The position numbers and the translations under genes were made by a program. Under the pieces are notes generated by a model that was given only the letters and a program-made list of their open reading frames with translations, was not told the origin of the DNA and did not search any database. DNA of 64,000 bases, taken from NCBI RefSeq assembly GCF_023544445.1, contig NZ_JALPVJ010000008.1, positions 248,001 through 312,000 of the forward strand, written 5' to 3'. The DNA comes from Actinoplanes sp. M2I2. Its GTDB lineage: Bacteria; Actinomycetota; Actinomycetes; Mycobacteriales; Micromonosporaceae. Positions 43,127-50,920 of this stretch are shown piece after piece. Every line of letters starts with the position of its first letter. Within the stretch, counting starts at the first letter, position 1.

Positions 43127-44365
43127 TCAGGCCGATGCGGGCTCGGGGAGGCGCGGGGCCTCGGTGGGGGCGGGGTGGCGGTCCAGGCGGAAGCTGAGCA
43201 GGGCCAGAGCGAGGCCTGTGGCGGCCAGGGCGACGCCGATCCACACCGAGGACAGGTAACCCCACCCGGCCGCGATCACCACGCCGCCCAAGGCCGCTCC
43301 GGCGCTGTTGGCGACGTTCGACGCGGACTGGTTGACGGCGGCGCCCATCAGTTGGGCGCCGGGGGCCACGGCGATCAGGCGGGCCTGCAGGGCCGGGCCG
43401 ATGAACAGGGCGGCGAAGCCGACCAGGAAAGCGCCGGCGAACAGGCCGACCGGGGTGGCCGCCACGAGGCCGAACAGGGCGATGGTGCCGATCATGGCGA
43501 CGAAGCCTAAAAGAACGCTGCGCCGCAGATTGCGGTCGGCGGTGAGGCCTCCCACGGCGTTGCCGGCGGTCATGCCGATGCCCATGACGGCCAGGACCCA
43601 CGGCACGTACGACTCGGCCAGGCCGGTCACGTGCGTCGTGATGGGGGCGATGTAGCTGTTCACGGCGAAGAAGCCGCCGAAGCCGACGGCGGCCACCGCG
43701 GCCGCCAGCCAGACGTGCGGGGACTTGAAGGCGGCCAGCTCTGCGCGCGGGGAGCCGCCCGGAGCGGCCGTCATCTCGGGCACCGTGAAGAGCACGAACA
43801 GCAGCGTGAGGGCGAAGACGGCCGCCACCGCGAGGTAAGCCGCACGCCAGCCGGCGGCCTGGCCCAGGGCGGTGATCAGGGGGACGCCGAAGACGTTGGC
43901 CGCTGTCAGGCCGCCCAGCACGACGGCGAAGCCCTTTCCCTGGCTGCCGGGACCCAGCATCGAGGCGGCCAGCAGCCCGGCGGCGCCGAAATAGGCGCCG
44001 TGGGCCAGGGCGGCGAGGAAGCGGCCGGTCAGCACCAGGGTGAAGGTGGGCGCCAGGGCGGAGGCGACCGTGCCGACGATGAAGAGGGCCAGCAGCAGGA
44101 TCACCAGGCGGCGGCGGGGCAGGCGGGCCGTCAGGGCGGCGATGGTGGGGGCGCCCACGACCACGCCGAGGGCGTAGATCGTGATCATCCAGCCGGCGGT
44201 GGCCACGGCGTCGGGGGCCGAGCGGGCGTACGCGGCGGGCAGCAGGTCGCGGGCCAGGTCGGGCAGCAGGCCCATGGCCACGAACTCGGTGAGGCCCAGG
44301 CCGAAGCCGCCCAGCGCCAGGGCCAGCAGGGCCGCCCGGCGACGACCGGCGGTGAGGTTCTCCAC
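43127..44365 (-). CDS. MFS transporter (AraJ-like sugar or drug exporter)
   Basis: A 412-residue twelve-helix transporter: N-terminus LALGGFGLGLTEFVAMGLLPDLARDL, motif A-like ALTARLPRRRLVILLL after segment 2. This layout matches the AraJ/YdhP branch of the DHA1 exporters. GTG start, probably leaderless: TAGAGT lies 7 bases upstream and overlaps operator 1. Divergent from a LacI regulator with two identical palindromes between, so likely repressed by it. Substrate unknown. Confidence 0.88.
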   Translation of the reverse strand: MENLTAGRRRAALLALALGGFGLGLTEFVAMGLLPDLARDLLPAAYARSAPDAVATAGWMITIYALGVVVGAPTIAALTARLPRRRLVILLLALFIVGTVASALAPTFTLVLTGRFLAALAHGAYFGAAGLLAASMLGPGSQGKGFAVVLGGLTAANVFGVPLITALGQAAGWRAAYLAVAAVFALTLLFVLFTVPEMTAAPGGSPRAELAAFKSPHVWLAAAVAAVGFGGFFAVNSYIAPITTHVTGLAESYVPWVLAVMGIGMTAGNAVGGLTADRNLRRSVLLGFVAMIGTIALFGLVAATPVGLFAGAFLVGFAALFIGPALQARLIAVAPGAQLMGAAVNQSASNVANSAGAALGGVVIAAGWGYLSSVWIGVALAATGLALALLSFRLDRHPAPTEAPRLPEPASA

Positions 44366-44375
44366 GTGATCGACT

Positions 44376-44389
44376 CTAGAACGTTCTAG
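44376..44389. promoter_or_regulatory. LacI operator 1
   Basis: CTAGAACGTTCTAG is a perfect 14-base palindrome, with a central CG typical of LacI-family operators. It overlaps the -10-like TAGAGT of the MFS gene. Confidence 0.8.
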
Positions 44390-44400
44390 GGCGGGTCGCT

Positions 44401-44414
44401 CTAGAACGTTCTAG
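44401..44414. promoter_or_regulatory. LacI operator 2
   Basis: A second identical CTAGAACGTTCTAG, 25 bases centre to centre from operator 1, on the side of the lacI-like gene. Its placement suggests that both divergent promoters are repressed. Confidence 0.8.
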
Positions 44415-44466
44415 TTATCACAAGTACATTCTCAGTTGTGAAAACGGTACGGGGCGGAAAGCAGTC

Positions 44467-45474
44467 GTGACCGGGGGCGAGCGGCGGCCCACGCTGGCCG
44501 ACGTGGCGGCCCAGGCGGGGGTGTCGGTGGCGCTCGTGTCGATCGTGATGCGGGACGCGCCGGGGGCCAGCGCGGCGACCCGGGAGCGGGTGCTCGAGGT
44601 GGCCCGGCGGCTCGACTATCAGCCGGACAGCCGAGCGCGGCTGTTGCGCAGTGGGCAGAGCCGGCTGCTCGGGGTGGTCTTCGGGGTGCAGCACCCTTTC
44701 CACGACGACCTGCTGACCGGTCTCTACGACGCGGCCGAGAAGATCGGCTACGAACTGACGCTCAGCGCCGTCACTCCGCGGCGGGACGAGCGTACGGCGA
44801 TCTCGGGTCTGCTTCAGGACCGGTGCGCCGCGCTGGTGCTGCTCGGACCGCAACTCCCGACCGCCGAACTGGCCACGCTGGCCGGGCGCCTGCCGGTCGT
44901 GGCAATGATGCGGACGGTGCGGCAGCGCCAGGTCGACGTGGTGCGCACCGACGACGGGCGGGGGCTGCACCTCGCGGTCGACCATCTGGTCGCGCTCGGC
45001 CACCGGGACATCGCGCACGTCGACGGCGGGCGCTGGCTGTCCTCGGCCGAACGGCGCCAGGGCTATCGCGACGCGATGCGGCGGAACGGTCTGCAGGCGT
45101 ACGAGCGGGTGGTGACCGGCGGTTTCGGCGAGGAGGACGGGGCTCGGGCCGCCCGCGAGCTGCGCGAGCACCCGCCGACCGCGGTGACCGTGTTCAACGA
45201 CCTGAGCGCCACCGGACTGCTCGACGTGCTGCGCCGGGACGGGCTCTCGGTGCCGGCGGACATCAGCGTGGTCGGCTATGACGACAGCAGCTTCAGCCGG
45301 CTCGCGCACATCGACCTGACCACGGTCGCGCAGGACATCGACACCATGGCGACGCTGGCCGTGGCTCGCGCGGTGGAGCGCATCGACGGCGCCCAGGTCG
45401 CCCACCGTGAGGTCGTCATCCCCCCGCGCCTCGTGGTCCGCGGCACGACCGGTCCGCCCCGCGGCGCAGCCTGA
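44467..45474 (+). CDS. LacI-family transcriptional regulator
   Basis: A 335-residue repressor. HTH at residues 9-30 (TLADVAAQAGVSVALVSIVM); the VS-VS-VM pattern with an Ile where most have Ser/Arg after the HTH is slightly atypical; the hinge reads YQPDSRARLLRSGQSRLLGVV. The C-terminal sugar-binding fold ends with the family-like VVGYDDSSFSRLAHIDLTTVAQD. Two identical palindromic operators lie upstream. GTG start with GGAAAG upstream. The inducer is unknown; the likely target is the divergent MFS gene and itself. Confidence 0.93.
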   Translation: MTGGERRPTLADVAAQAGVSVALVSIVMRDAPGASAATRERVLEVARRLDYQPDSRARLLRSGQSRLLGVVFGVQHPFHDDLLTGLYDAAEKIGYELTLSAVTPRRDERTAISGLLQDRCAALVLLGPQLPTAELATLAGRLPVVAMMRTVRQRQVDVVRTDDGRGLHLAVDHLVALGHRDIAHVDGGRWLSSAERRQGYRDAMRRNGLQAYERVVTGGFGEEDGARAARELREHPPTAVTVFNDLSATGLLDVLRRDGLSVPADISVVGYDDSSFSRLAHIDLTTVAQDIDTMATLAVARAVERIDGAQVAHREVVIPPRLVVRGTTGPPRGAA

Positions 45475-45542
45475 TCCGCCCGGACGACCCGGCGGCTAAG
45501 CCGCGTCCCCTTTCCGCCGAACGGGAGGGAAAAGGGGGATAG

Positions 45543-46091
45543 ATGCGCCGAGGACTGGCCCTCGCGGTGCTGCCGTTCCTGCTGGGCGCCTGCGGCGACG
45601 GATCCAGCCCGTCGTCCGGGGCGAGTCCCACGGAGGCGGCCGGCGAGGCGTGGGTGACCGTCAAGCCGGGCAGCGCGACACCCAGCGCGGCGGCCAAGCG
45701 CGGCGGCTCGTACCCGCCCGCTCTGCCCCCGGTGTCCTTCCTGCCCACCAGTGAGGCGTGTGAGCTGGCCTGGAACGAGGACATCGGCAAGGTCCTGATC
45801 CCGATGATCGTGACGCCGGCGACCCGCTCGCTGAAGGTCCAGTGGCCGGCCCGGTACGGGAACGTCTATCGCGTCGCCGCCGTACCGCAGGAGATCGTCA
45901 GCGGGGCTCAGCCCGAGCCGGTGTGGAAGACGGTGACCACCGGTGGCGGGTGCACCGGCAGCGCCACCATCAGCGGGCTGAAGTCCGGCGCGGCGTACAT
46001 CGTGTGGCTCGACGCCCCGGACACGCCGCGCGGCCTGGACAACTCGCGCAGCCTCTACAGCGGCCGCTCGGGTGTCGTGAAGCCGCTGTGA
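45543..46091 (+). CDS. Secreted lipoprotein, hypothetical
   Basis: A 182-residue protein with a lipoprotein signal: MRRGLALAVLPFLLGAC, lipobox LGAC with Cys at 17. A Ser/Thr/Pro/Ala linker (18-65) leads to a beta-rich domain (about 80-180) with SLKVQWPARYGNVYRVAAVP and ATISGLKSGAAYIVWLDA, reminiscent of a fibronectin type III fold. ATG start with GGGGGATAG upstream. Function unknown. A 24-base direct repeat spans its stop codon (46073-46120). Confidence 0.75.
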   Translation: MRRGLALAVLPFLLGACGDGSSPSSGASPTEAAGEAWVTVKPGSATPSAAAKRGGSYPPALPPVSFLPTSEACELAWNEDIGKVLIPMIVTPATRSLKVQWPARYGNVYRVAAVPQEIVSGAQPEPVWKTVTTGGGCTGSATISGLKSGAAYIVWLDAPDTPRGLDNSRSLYSGRSGVVKPL

Positions 46092-46119
46092 AAGCGTGTC
46101 GTGAAGCCGCTGTGAAAAG

Positions 46120-47676
46120 CTACGAAGCGATCGTGTTCCGGCCGCTCCACTTGGCGGCGTAGAGACGGTCGTCGGCCTCGCGGAACAGCGTTTCGCCGGA
46201 CATGCCCTCGCCCAGCGCGGCCAGGCCGACGCTCACCGTGATCCGGACGCCCGGGAGGATGTCGCTGCGGGCCACGGCGGCGCGGATCCGCTCGGCCACC
46301 TCCCGTCCGACGGCCAGGTCGCCCTGCAGGAAGACGGTGAACTCGTCGCCGGCGTAGCGGACCGGGATGTCGTCGGCCCGGCAGTGCGCGCGCAGGATCC
46401 GGGCCACCTCGCGCAGCGCGCGGTCGCCGGTGGCGTGCGAGTAGGCGTCGTTGATGGCCTTGAAGTGGTCGACGTCGACGATCAGCAGCACCAGCGGGGC
46501 CGGGATCAGACCGCGGTCGATGCGGTCCATCAGCAGGTCGAAGCGACGCCGATTGTCCAGGCCGGTGAGCGGATCGCGCAGGACCTCGCGCTCGGCCCGG
46601 GCCCGGGCCGCCTCCGACTCCTCACGCTGGTGGGCCTGGCGCAGCATGGCGAGCCGCTGCATGCGCAACCGCCACAGCTCCCGGGTCTGGCCCTCGACCG
46701 CCTCGAACAGGTCCCGGGCGGCCTGCCCGCCGTCGATGGCCAGGGCGGTCAGCGCCATCTCGAAGCGGATGACCGGTCGCTCGTCGGGGCGGGGGCTGAA
46801 CGCGCACAGCTCTCGGGCGGCCACGAACTCGGTGCGGGCCTCGGCGAGCGCGCCCTGCGTGCGCAGGCTGATGCCCAGCGCCAGGTGGGCCATCCGGGCG
46901 TACCGGTAGTTCTCGGCCTGGCGCAGGGGCATGACCGCCTCGCGGGCCAGTTTCTCGGCCGGGACCACGTCGCCGAGCTTGGCCAGGGCCAGCGCCAGCA
47001 TCGCGCCCGCGACCATGTCGTCGGGGCGCTGTTCGACGTGGCGCCGGGTGATCTCGGCGCTGCGCCGCAGCCGGGCCGCGCCCTCGTCGTGCCGGCCGAC
47101 GTGACCCAGCCGCAGGCCCCAGTGCAGCAGCGTGGCCGCGTGCACCAGGCCGAAGCTCGCTTGCGTGCTGCTGAGCTGCTCGTAGGTGGTGGCGGCGGTC
47201 TCGTACATCTCGGCCGCCGTGGCCGCCTCGGCGAAGGAACACAGGGCGGAGAGGCGCCGGTCGACGTCGGTGTAGGGCCGGTCGAGCAGGACGGCGGCGC
47301 GGGCGAGGTGCCGCATGGCCAGGAAGTAACGCCCCCGAAGAACCTCGACCTGCGCGAGATCACAGAGGATCTTGGCCTCGCCCAGCACCGAGCCGGCCGC
47401 CTGGTGCAGCCGCAGCAGCCGCTCGCCGAGATCGGCCGCCTCGACCAGCCGTCCCATGTAGAGGTTGGCATACATCTGGCCCTGCACCAGGAACAGAACC
47501 GTGCGCTCGTCGCCGACCGCGTTGGCGATGGCCAGGTAGGCGTCGGCGGCGATCAGCGCTTCGTGACCGTGGCCGGTGTCGGCCAGGCGGTGGACCCGGA
47601 GGGCCAGCAGGTGGAGCGGGCCGAACGCCGTGACCGGCACCGGCAGACGCGCACCACGATCTATCCCACCCTCCAT
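46120..47676 (-). CDS. Diguanylate cyclase with N-terminal TPR-like repeats
   Basis: A 518-residue cytoplasmic protein. Residues 1-320 are helical repeats of TPR type (blocks such as ALIAADAYLAIANAVGDER and ALAEARTEFVAARELC). Residues about 355-515 are a GGDEF domain: DPLTGLDNRRRFDLLMDRI, VDVDHFKAINDAYSHATGD and the active loop AGDEF at about 442-446 (Ala for the first Gly; AGDEF is active in some cyclases). An I-site-like RxxD upstream is not evident. It should make cyclic di-GMP under control of partner binding to the TPRs. No membrane segments. Stands alone. Confidence 0.93.
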   Translation of the reverse strand: MEGGIDRGARLPVPVTAFGPLHLLALRVHRLADTGHGHEALIAADAYLAIANAVGDERTVLFLVQGQMYANLYMGRLVEAADLGERLLRLHQAAGSVLGEAKILCDLAQVEVLRGRYFLAMRHLARAAVLLDRPYTDVDRRLSALCSFAEAATAAEMYETAATTYEQLSSTQASFGLVHAATLLHWGLRLGHVGRHDEGAARLRRSAEITRRHVEQRPDDMVAGAMLALALAKLGDVVPAEKLAREAVMPLRQAENYRYARMAHLALGISLRTQGALAEARTEFVAARELCAFSPRPDERPVIRFEMALTALAIDGGQAARDLFEAVEGQTRELWRLRMQRLAMLRQAHQREESEAARARAEREVLRDPLTGLDNRRRFDLLMDRIDRGLIPAPLVLLIVDVDHFKAINDAYSHATGDRALREVARILRAHCRADDIPVRYAGDEFTVFLQGDLAVGREVAERIRAAVARSDILPGVRITVSVGLAALGEGMSGETLFREADDRLYAAKWSGRNTIAS

Positions 47677-47798
47677 GGTTCCAGTATCAACACTGGACCG
47701 GACGCTGATCTACTGACAGGTGGACTTATCTCCGGAAGAGCTGTCGTGTACCCGTCCGGACCGGCCCGCCCAGCCGGGTGAGCGGGCCGGTCCGGACC

Positions 47799-48239
47799 TC
47801 AGGTCGCGACCGCAGTGTCCTCGGCGGACCGGAGCCGGTGCGAGATCGTCGGCAGTCCGGCGTCGCGCCAGGCGGCGAACCCGCCGGCCAGGTCCGTGGC
47901 CCGCCACAGACCCAGGTCCTGCAGCGCCGCGGCGGCCAGACTGCTGGTGTAGCCCTCCTGGCACGTCACGATCACTTCGAGGTCGTACGCGCCGGCGAAG
48001 GGCAGCCGGGCGTCGCTGCGGGGGTCGAGCCGCCACTCGAGGACGTTGCGCTCGATGATCACGGCGCCGGGGATCTCGCCGAACTCGGCCCGCTGGGCCG
48101 CCGGGCGGATGTCGACCAGGATCGCGCCACGGCCCAGGGCCGCCGCGGTCTCGTGCGGGCCGACGCGGGTGAGGCGGGCGCGCGCGTTGGTCAGGATCTG
48201 CTCGATGCTCAGCGAGCCGGGCGGGGCGACGGTCACCAT
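47799..48239 (-). CDS. Rhodanese-domain sulfurtransferase
   Basis: A 146-residue single-domain rhodanese. The catalytic loop CQEGYTSS carries the active-site Cys near residue 98; the N-terminal part has ILVDIRPAAQRAEFGEIPGAV. ATG 48239 lies within the end of the cysteine dioxygenase gene (7-base overlap), so they are translationally coupled. In sulfur metabolism it may handle thiosulfate or persulfide formed along with cysteine breakdown. Confidence 0.9.
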   Translation of the reverse strand: MVTVAPPGSLSIEQILTNARARLTRVGPHETAAALGRGAILVDIRPAAQRAEFGEIPGAVIIERNVLEWRLDPRSDARLPFAGAYDLEVIVTCQEGYTSSLAAAALQDLGLWRATDLAGGFAAWRDAGLPTISHRLRSAEDTAVAT

Positions 48240-48706
48240 TGCGCACCGGCCCGTTCCACCGTGAGCGTCTCGAGGCCCGCGGCGCCGATCCGGTACTTGG
48301 TCATCGTGGTGAGTGCGGGGCCGTAGACGTGGATGCTGACGGCGGGCTGGTGCGACCGGTTGGTCATGCGGTGCACGTGGTGCCCGCCGAAGCGGCGGCC
48401 GGCGCCCTCGCCCAGCTCGCGCGGGGTGACGCGGGGCGCGTGGCCGTCGGCGATCGACACGGTGTCCTCGGTCAGCGTGCCGCTGAAGACGTGGAAAGCG
48501 CCGGCCGAGCCACCGTGGTCGTGCCACTCGGTGCCCTGGCCGGGCAGCCAGGTCAGCAACCAGACCTCGTGGTCGTCGGCGAGGTGCAGGCGTTGGTACC
48601 AGCGGTCGACCGGGTTGAAGCGCGGGGCCGTCGGCCACTCCTGCGGAGCGGCGGCGAAGCGCGTGGCGACGGCGAGATGGTCGAGACGGGCGTCGACGAC
48701 GGTCAC
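48233..48706 (-). CDS. Cysteine dioxygenase
   Basis: A 157-residue cupin. The iron-binding segment is HDHGGSAGAFHVFSGTL (first two His) with a third His in GGHHVHRMTN; the following SIHVYGPAL is conserved in the family. It oxidises cysteine to cysteine sulfinate. GTG start with GAGGAG upstream. The rhodanese gene follows with overlap, and a Cys-rich leader peptide lies about 150 bases upstream. Bacterial forms of this family can also act on mercaptopropionate, so substrate is likely rather than certain. Confidence 0.92.
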   Translation of the reverse strand: MTVVDARLDHLAVATRFAAAPQEWPTAPRFNPVDRWYQRLHLADDHEVWLLTWLPGQGTEWHDHGGSAGAFHVFSGTLTEDTVSIADGHAPRVTPRELGEGAGRRFGGHHVHRMTNRSHQPAVSIHVYGPALTTMTKYRIGAAGLETLTVERAGAQW

Positions 48707-48731
48707 GGGAGCTCCTCGCTTGTCAGGCGTT

Positions 48732-48775
48732 GCTTTTTATACATTGCCTATCAGTCCAGTAGGTTTAGGGCCACA
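48732..48775. promoter_or_regulatory. Possible promoter/operator before the cysteine dioxygenase gene
   Basis: Minus-strand CCTACTGGACTGATAGG is an imperfect dyad (CCTA...TAGG), followed by TATAAA. It could be a second promoter or a regulator site downstream of the leader peptide. Speculative. Confidence 0.3.
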
Positions 48776-48855
48776 GTACCGCCTCGGCGGTGAAGGTGGC
48801 GGGAAGTCAGCCGATCAGGATCGCGCGGTGTCGGAAACCACGCGGAAAACGCTGG

Positions 48856-48936
48856 TCAGCTGGGACAGCAGGCGCTGGCGCAACGCGCCAGATCGATCGC
48901 CAGGTCGGCGATGAGAGGGATACCCTTCCGCTGCAT
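48856..48936 (-). CDS. Cys-rich leader peptide (putative cysteine attenuator)
   Basis: A 26-residue ORF reading ATG CAG CGG AAG to TGA, ending IDLARCASACCPS. This matches the actinobacterial sulfur leader peptides (consensus near IDLxRVASAxCC) that precede cysteine and sulfur genes; polycysteine leader ORFs in mycobacteria have been shown to act as cysteine-responsive attenuators. An in-frame upstream ATG at 48945 adds three residues (MVT). A TTGACG -35-like box stands at a spacing that puts the transcript start near 48936, so it may be leaderless. The cysteine dioxygenase start is about 150 bases downstream. The regulated operon thus encodes cysteine breakdown. Confidence 0.75.
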   Translation of the reverse strand: MQRKGIPLIADLAIDLARCASACCPS

Positions 48937-48945
48937 GGTCACCAT

Positions 48946-49157
48946 GCTGGCGCGACGGTGACAGGTCGTCAAACGGCGTCCAGGATGTGAGAGCGGTTCT
49001 TGTCGGACGAGTGCGGAGCTGCCGGCCACGGCGCTGTGCGGTCCCGGGTGTGCTTCGCCCGCTGCCGGATGGCAGGCTCGTGCCCCGTGATCGATGACTC
49101 TGCGAAGGACTACCCGCACGACGCCCGGATCGACCCGGGTCCCGTGGAGGCTCGCCC
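48946..49157. other. Divergent intergenic region, leader promoter and mraY promoter
   Basis: Contains the minus-strand TTGACG element of the leader peptide (about 48967-48972) and the upstream region of mraY. No other gene is convincing; open frames here are short and read antisense to nothing known. Confidence 0.5.
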
Positions 49158-50261
49158 ATGAGGGCGGTCATCGTCGCGGCCGCGGTCGCGTTCATCATCT
49201 CCCTGTTCGGTACGCCGGTGGCCATCCGGGTGTTCACCGCCCTCAAGGCCGGGCAGCCGATCCGATCGCTGGGGCTGGCCTCGAACCAGGGCAAGAAGGG
49301 CACGCCCACGATGGGCGGCTCGGTGTTCATCATCGCCACCGTCTTCGCCTACGTGGCCGGGCACATCGCCCTGACCACCCTGCCCGAACGGCAGATCGTC
49401 CAGACGGGCCCGACCATGACGGCCCTCGTCCTGCTCGGGCTGTTCGTGTTCTGCGGCGCGGTCGGCTTCGTCGACGACTTGCTCAAGGTGCGCCGGCGCA
49501 ACTCCGACGGCCTGTCCGCCAAGGGCAAGCTGCTCGGCCAGGCGATCGTCAGCGGTGGGTTCGGCGTCGCCGCGCTCTACGTGGCCAGCACCAACGGCCA
49601 GACCGTGATCAGCGAGCACATCTCGTTCATCCGGGACATCAGCTGGCTCGACGTCGGCAAGGTCGGCTCGGTCATGGCCTTCGTCTTCGTGATCACGGCC
49701 ATGTCCAACGGCGTGAACCTCACCGACGGCCTGGACGGCCTGGCCACCGGCGCGTCGATCCTGGTCCTGGGCGCGTACGCGGTGATCGGGTACTGGCAGT
49801 ACCGGCACTGGTGCGGCGACACCGACTACGCGCTGAACAACGACTACTGCTACCAGGTGCGTGACCCCCTGGAGATCGCGATGATCGCCGCCGCGGCGGC
49901 CGCCGCCTGTGTGGGCTTCCTGTGGTGGAACACGTCCCCGGCCCGGATCTTCATGGGGGACGTGGGCTCGCTCGGGCTCGGCGCCCTGATCGGCGGGCTC
50001 GCCGTGGCCACCCGCACCACGCTGCTCTCGATCATCATCGGCGGGCTCTTCGTCCTCATCACGACGACCTGGGTGATCCAGATCGTCTCGTTCCGGACCA
50101 CCGGTAGGCGGGTCTTCCGGATGGTGCCCCTCCACCACCACTTCGAGCTGGCCGGATGGAGCGAGATCAACATCGTGATCCGGTTCTGGATCGTGGCCGG
50201 CGTCTGCGTGGCGATCGGCCTGGGCCTGTTCTACTCGGAGTTCTTGGCCGTCGTCGGCTGA
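49158..50261 (+). CDS. mraY: Phospho-N-acetylmuramoyl-pentapeptide-transferase (MraY)
   Basis: MraY makes lipid I from UDP-MurNAc-pentapeptide and undecaprenyl phosphate. The 367-residue, ten-helix protein has the catalytic Asp pair in FVDDLLKVRR, NLTDGLDGLATG and FMGDVGSLGLGALIGG, and MVPLHHHFELAGWSE near the end. RBS GGAGG at 7 bases from the ATG. No mur, fts or ddl gene is nearby, so this is a copy outside a division/wall cluster; a second mraY is presumably in the main dcw cluster. Length is family-typical. Confidence 0.95.
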   Translation: MRAVIVAAAVAFIISLFGTPVAIRVFTALKAGQPIRSLGLASNQGKKGTPTMGGSVFIIATVFAYVAGHIALTTLPERQIVQTGPTMTALVLLGLFVFCGAVGFVDDLLKVRRRNSDGLSAKGKLLGQAIVSGGFGVAALYVASTNGQTVISEHISFIRDISWLDVGKVGSVMAFVFVITAMSNGVNLTDGLDGLATGASILVLGAYAVIGYWQYRHWCGDTDYALNNDYCYQVRDPLEIAMIAAAAAAACVGFLWWNTSPARIFMGDVGSLGLGALIGGLAVATRTTLLSIIIGGLFVLITTTWVIQIVSFRTTGRRVFRMVPLHHHFELAGWSEINIVIRFWIVAGVCVAIGLGLFYSEFLAVVG

Positions 50262-50920
50262 CGCCACGCGGCACGCGATCCGACTCCGATGGACGCGAAA
50301 TCCTCCAAAGCGCGCTTATCGCCCTGTTGGCGCCCTGAAGTTCCCTGGGTCGTCACTGATCGCGACGTATTCGCGCGTCCATTAGTTGATCGAGTGAAGA
50401 TAGCGACACGCTCCTGATATTTCGCTCCGGAACGTATGCGCCGCGCATTACCGATACGGAAATATCCGGACACGTGGTGCGCGATTCCACTGCATACAGT
50501 CACGGGTCTCCGTCGAGTGAAACCCGGTCCGGCGGCCGGCATTGCCCGCCTCCTCGCCGCGTCCGCCAAGACTTGCCCGGGCGCAAGTTCCCCGTGCTCC
50601 AGGAGTCGGCGGCGGCCTGCCCGCAGCGTCGGCGGCAATGATCATGATTGTGTCACCTGAAAGAAGCTCGCGGCGGTTAGCCTCTTTCCGAAACAACGCG
50701 ATTGCGGCCCTCCGGAGTCGTGTCGATACGCTCAGTGAACTAAATACACCGATGGCATCACCGGATCGGCTCAGCGCCTCAGCCGTTAAGGCGGAAATCA
50801 AGCTGAGCCGGCGCTCGGCAATCGAGATGGCTATATGGTGACCTCGCCGCTGAGAACCGGTGCCGGAGGTGCCCTCGCCCGCCCCCTCCGGCTCCCCCCC
50901 CGATCAACGAGGACGGACAC
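50262..50920. other. 659-base low-GC intergenic region
   Basis: No gene found. The right two-thirds is less GC-rich than the rest of the window and open frames here (for example on + 50542-50841) use rare codons for this genome. It may hold the regulatory region of the neprosin-like gene or a decayed element. A small hairpin CGGAAATATCCG is seen near 50458. Confidence 0.5.

Noticed and set aside
48815..49339. 174-residue minus-strand frame across the leader region
   Set aside because: Different phase from the Cys-rich leader; overlaps the mraY start and has low-complexity content.
50542..50841. 99-residue plus-strand frame in the low-GC gap
   Set aside because: Rare codons, no ribosome site, no domain; the opposite strand is equally open.
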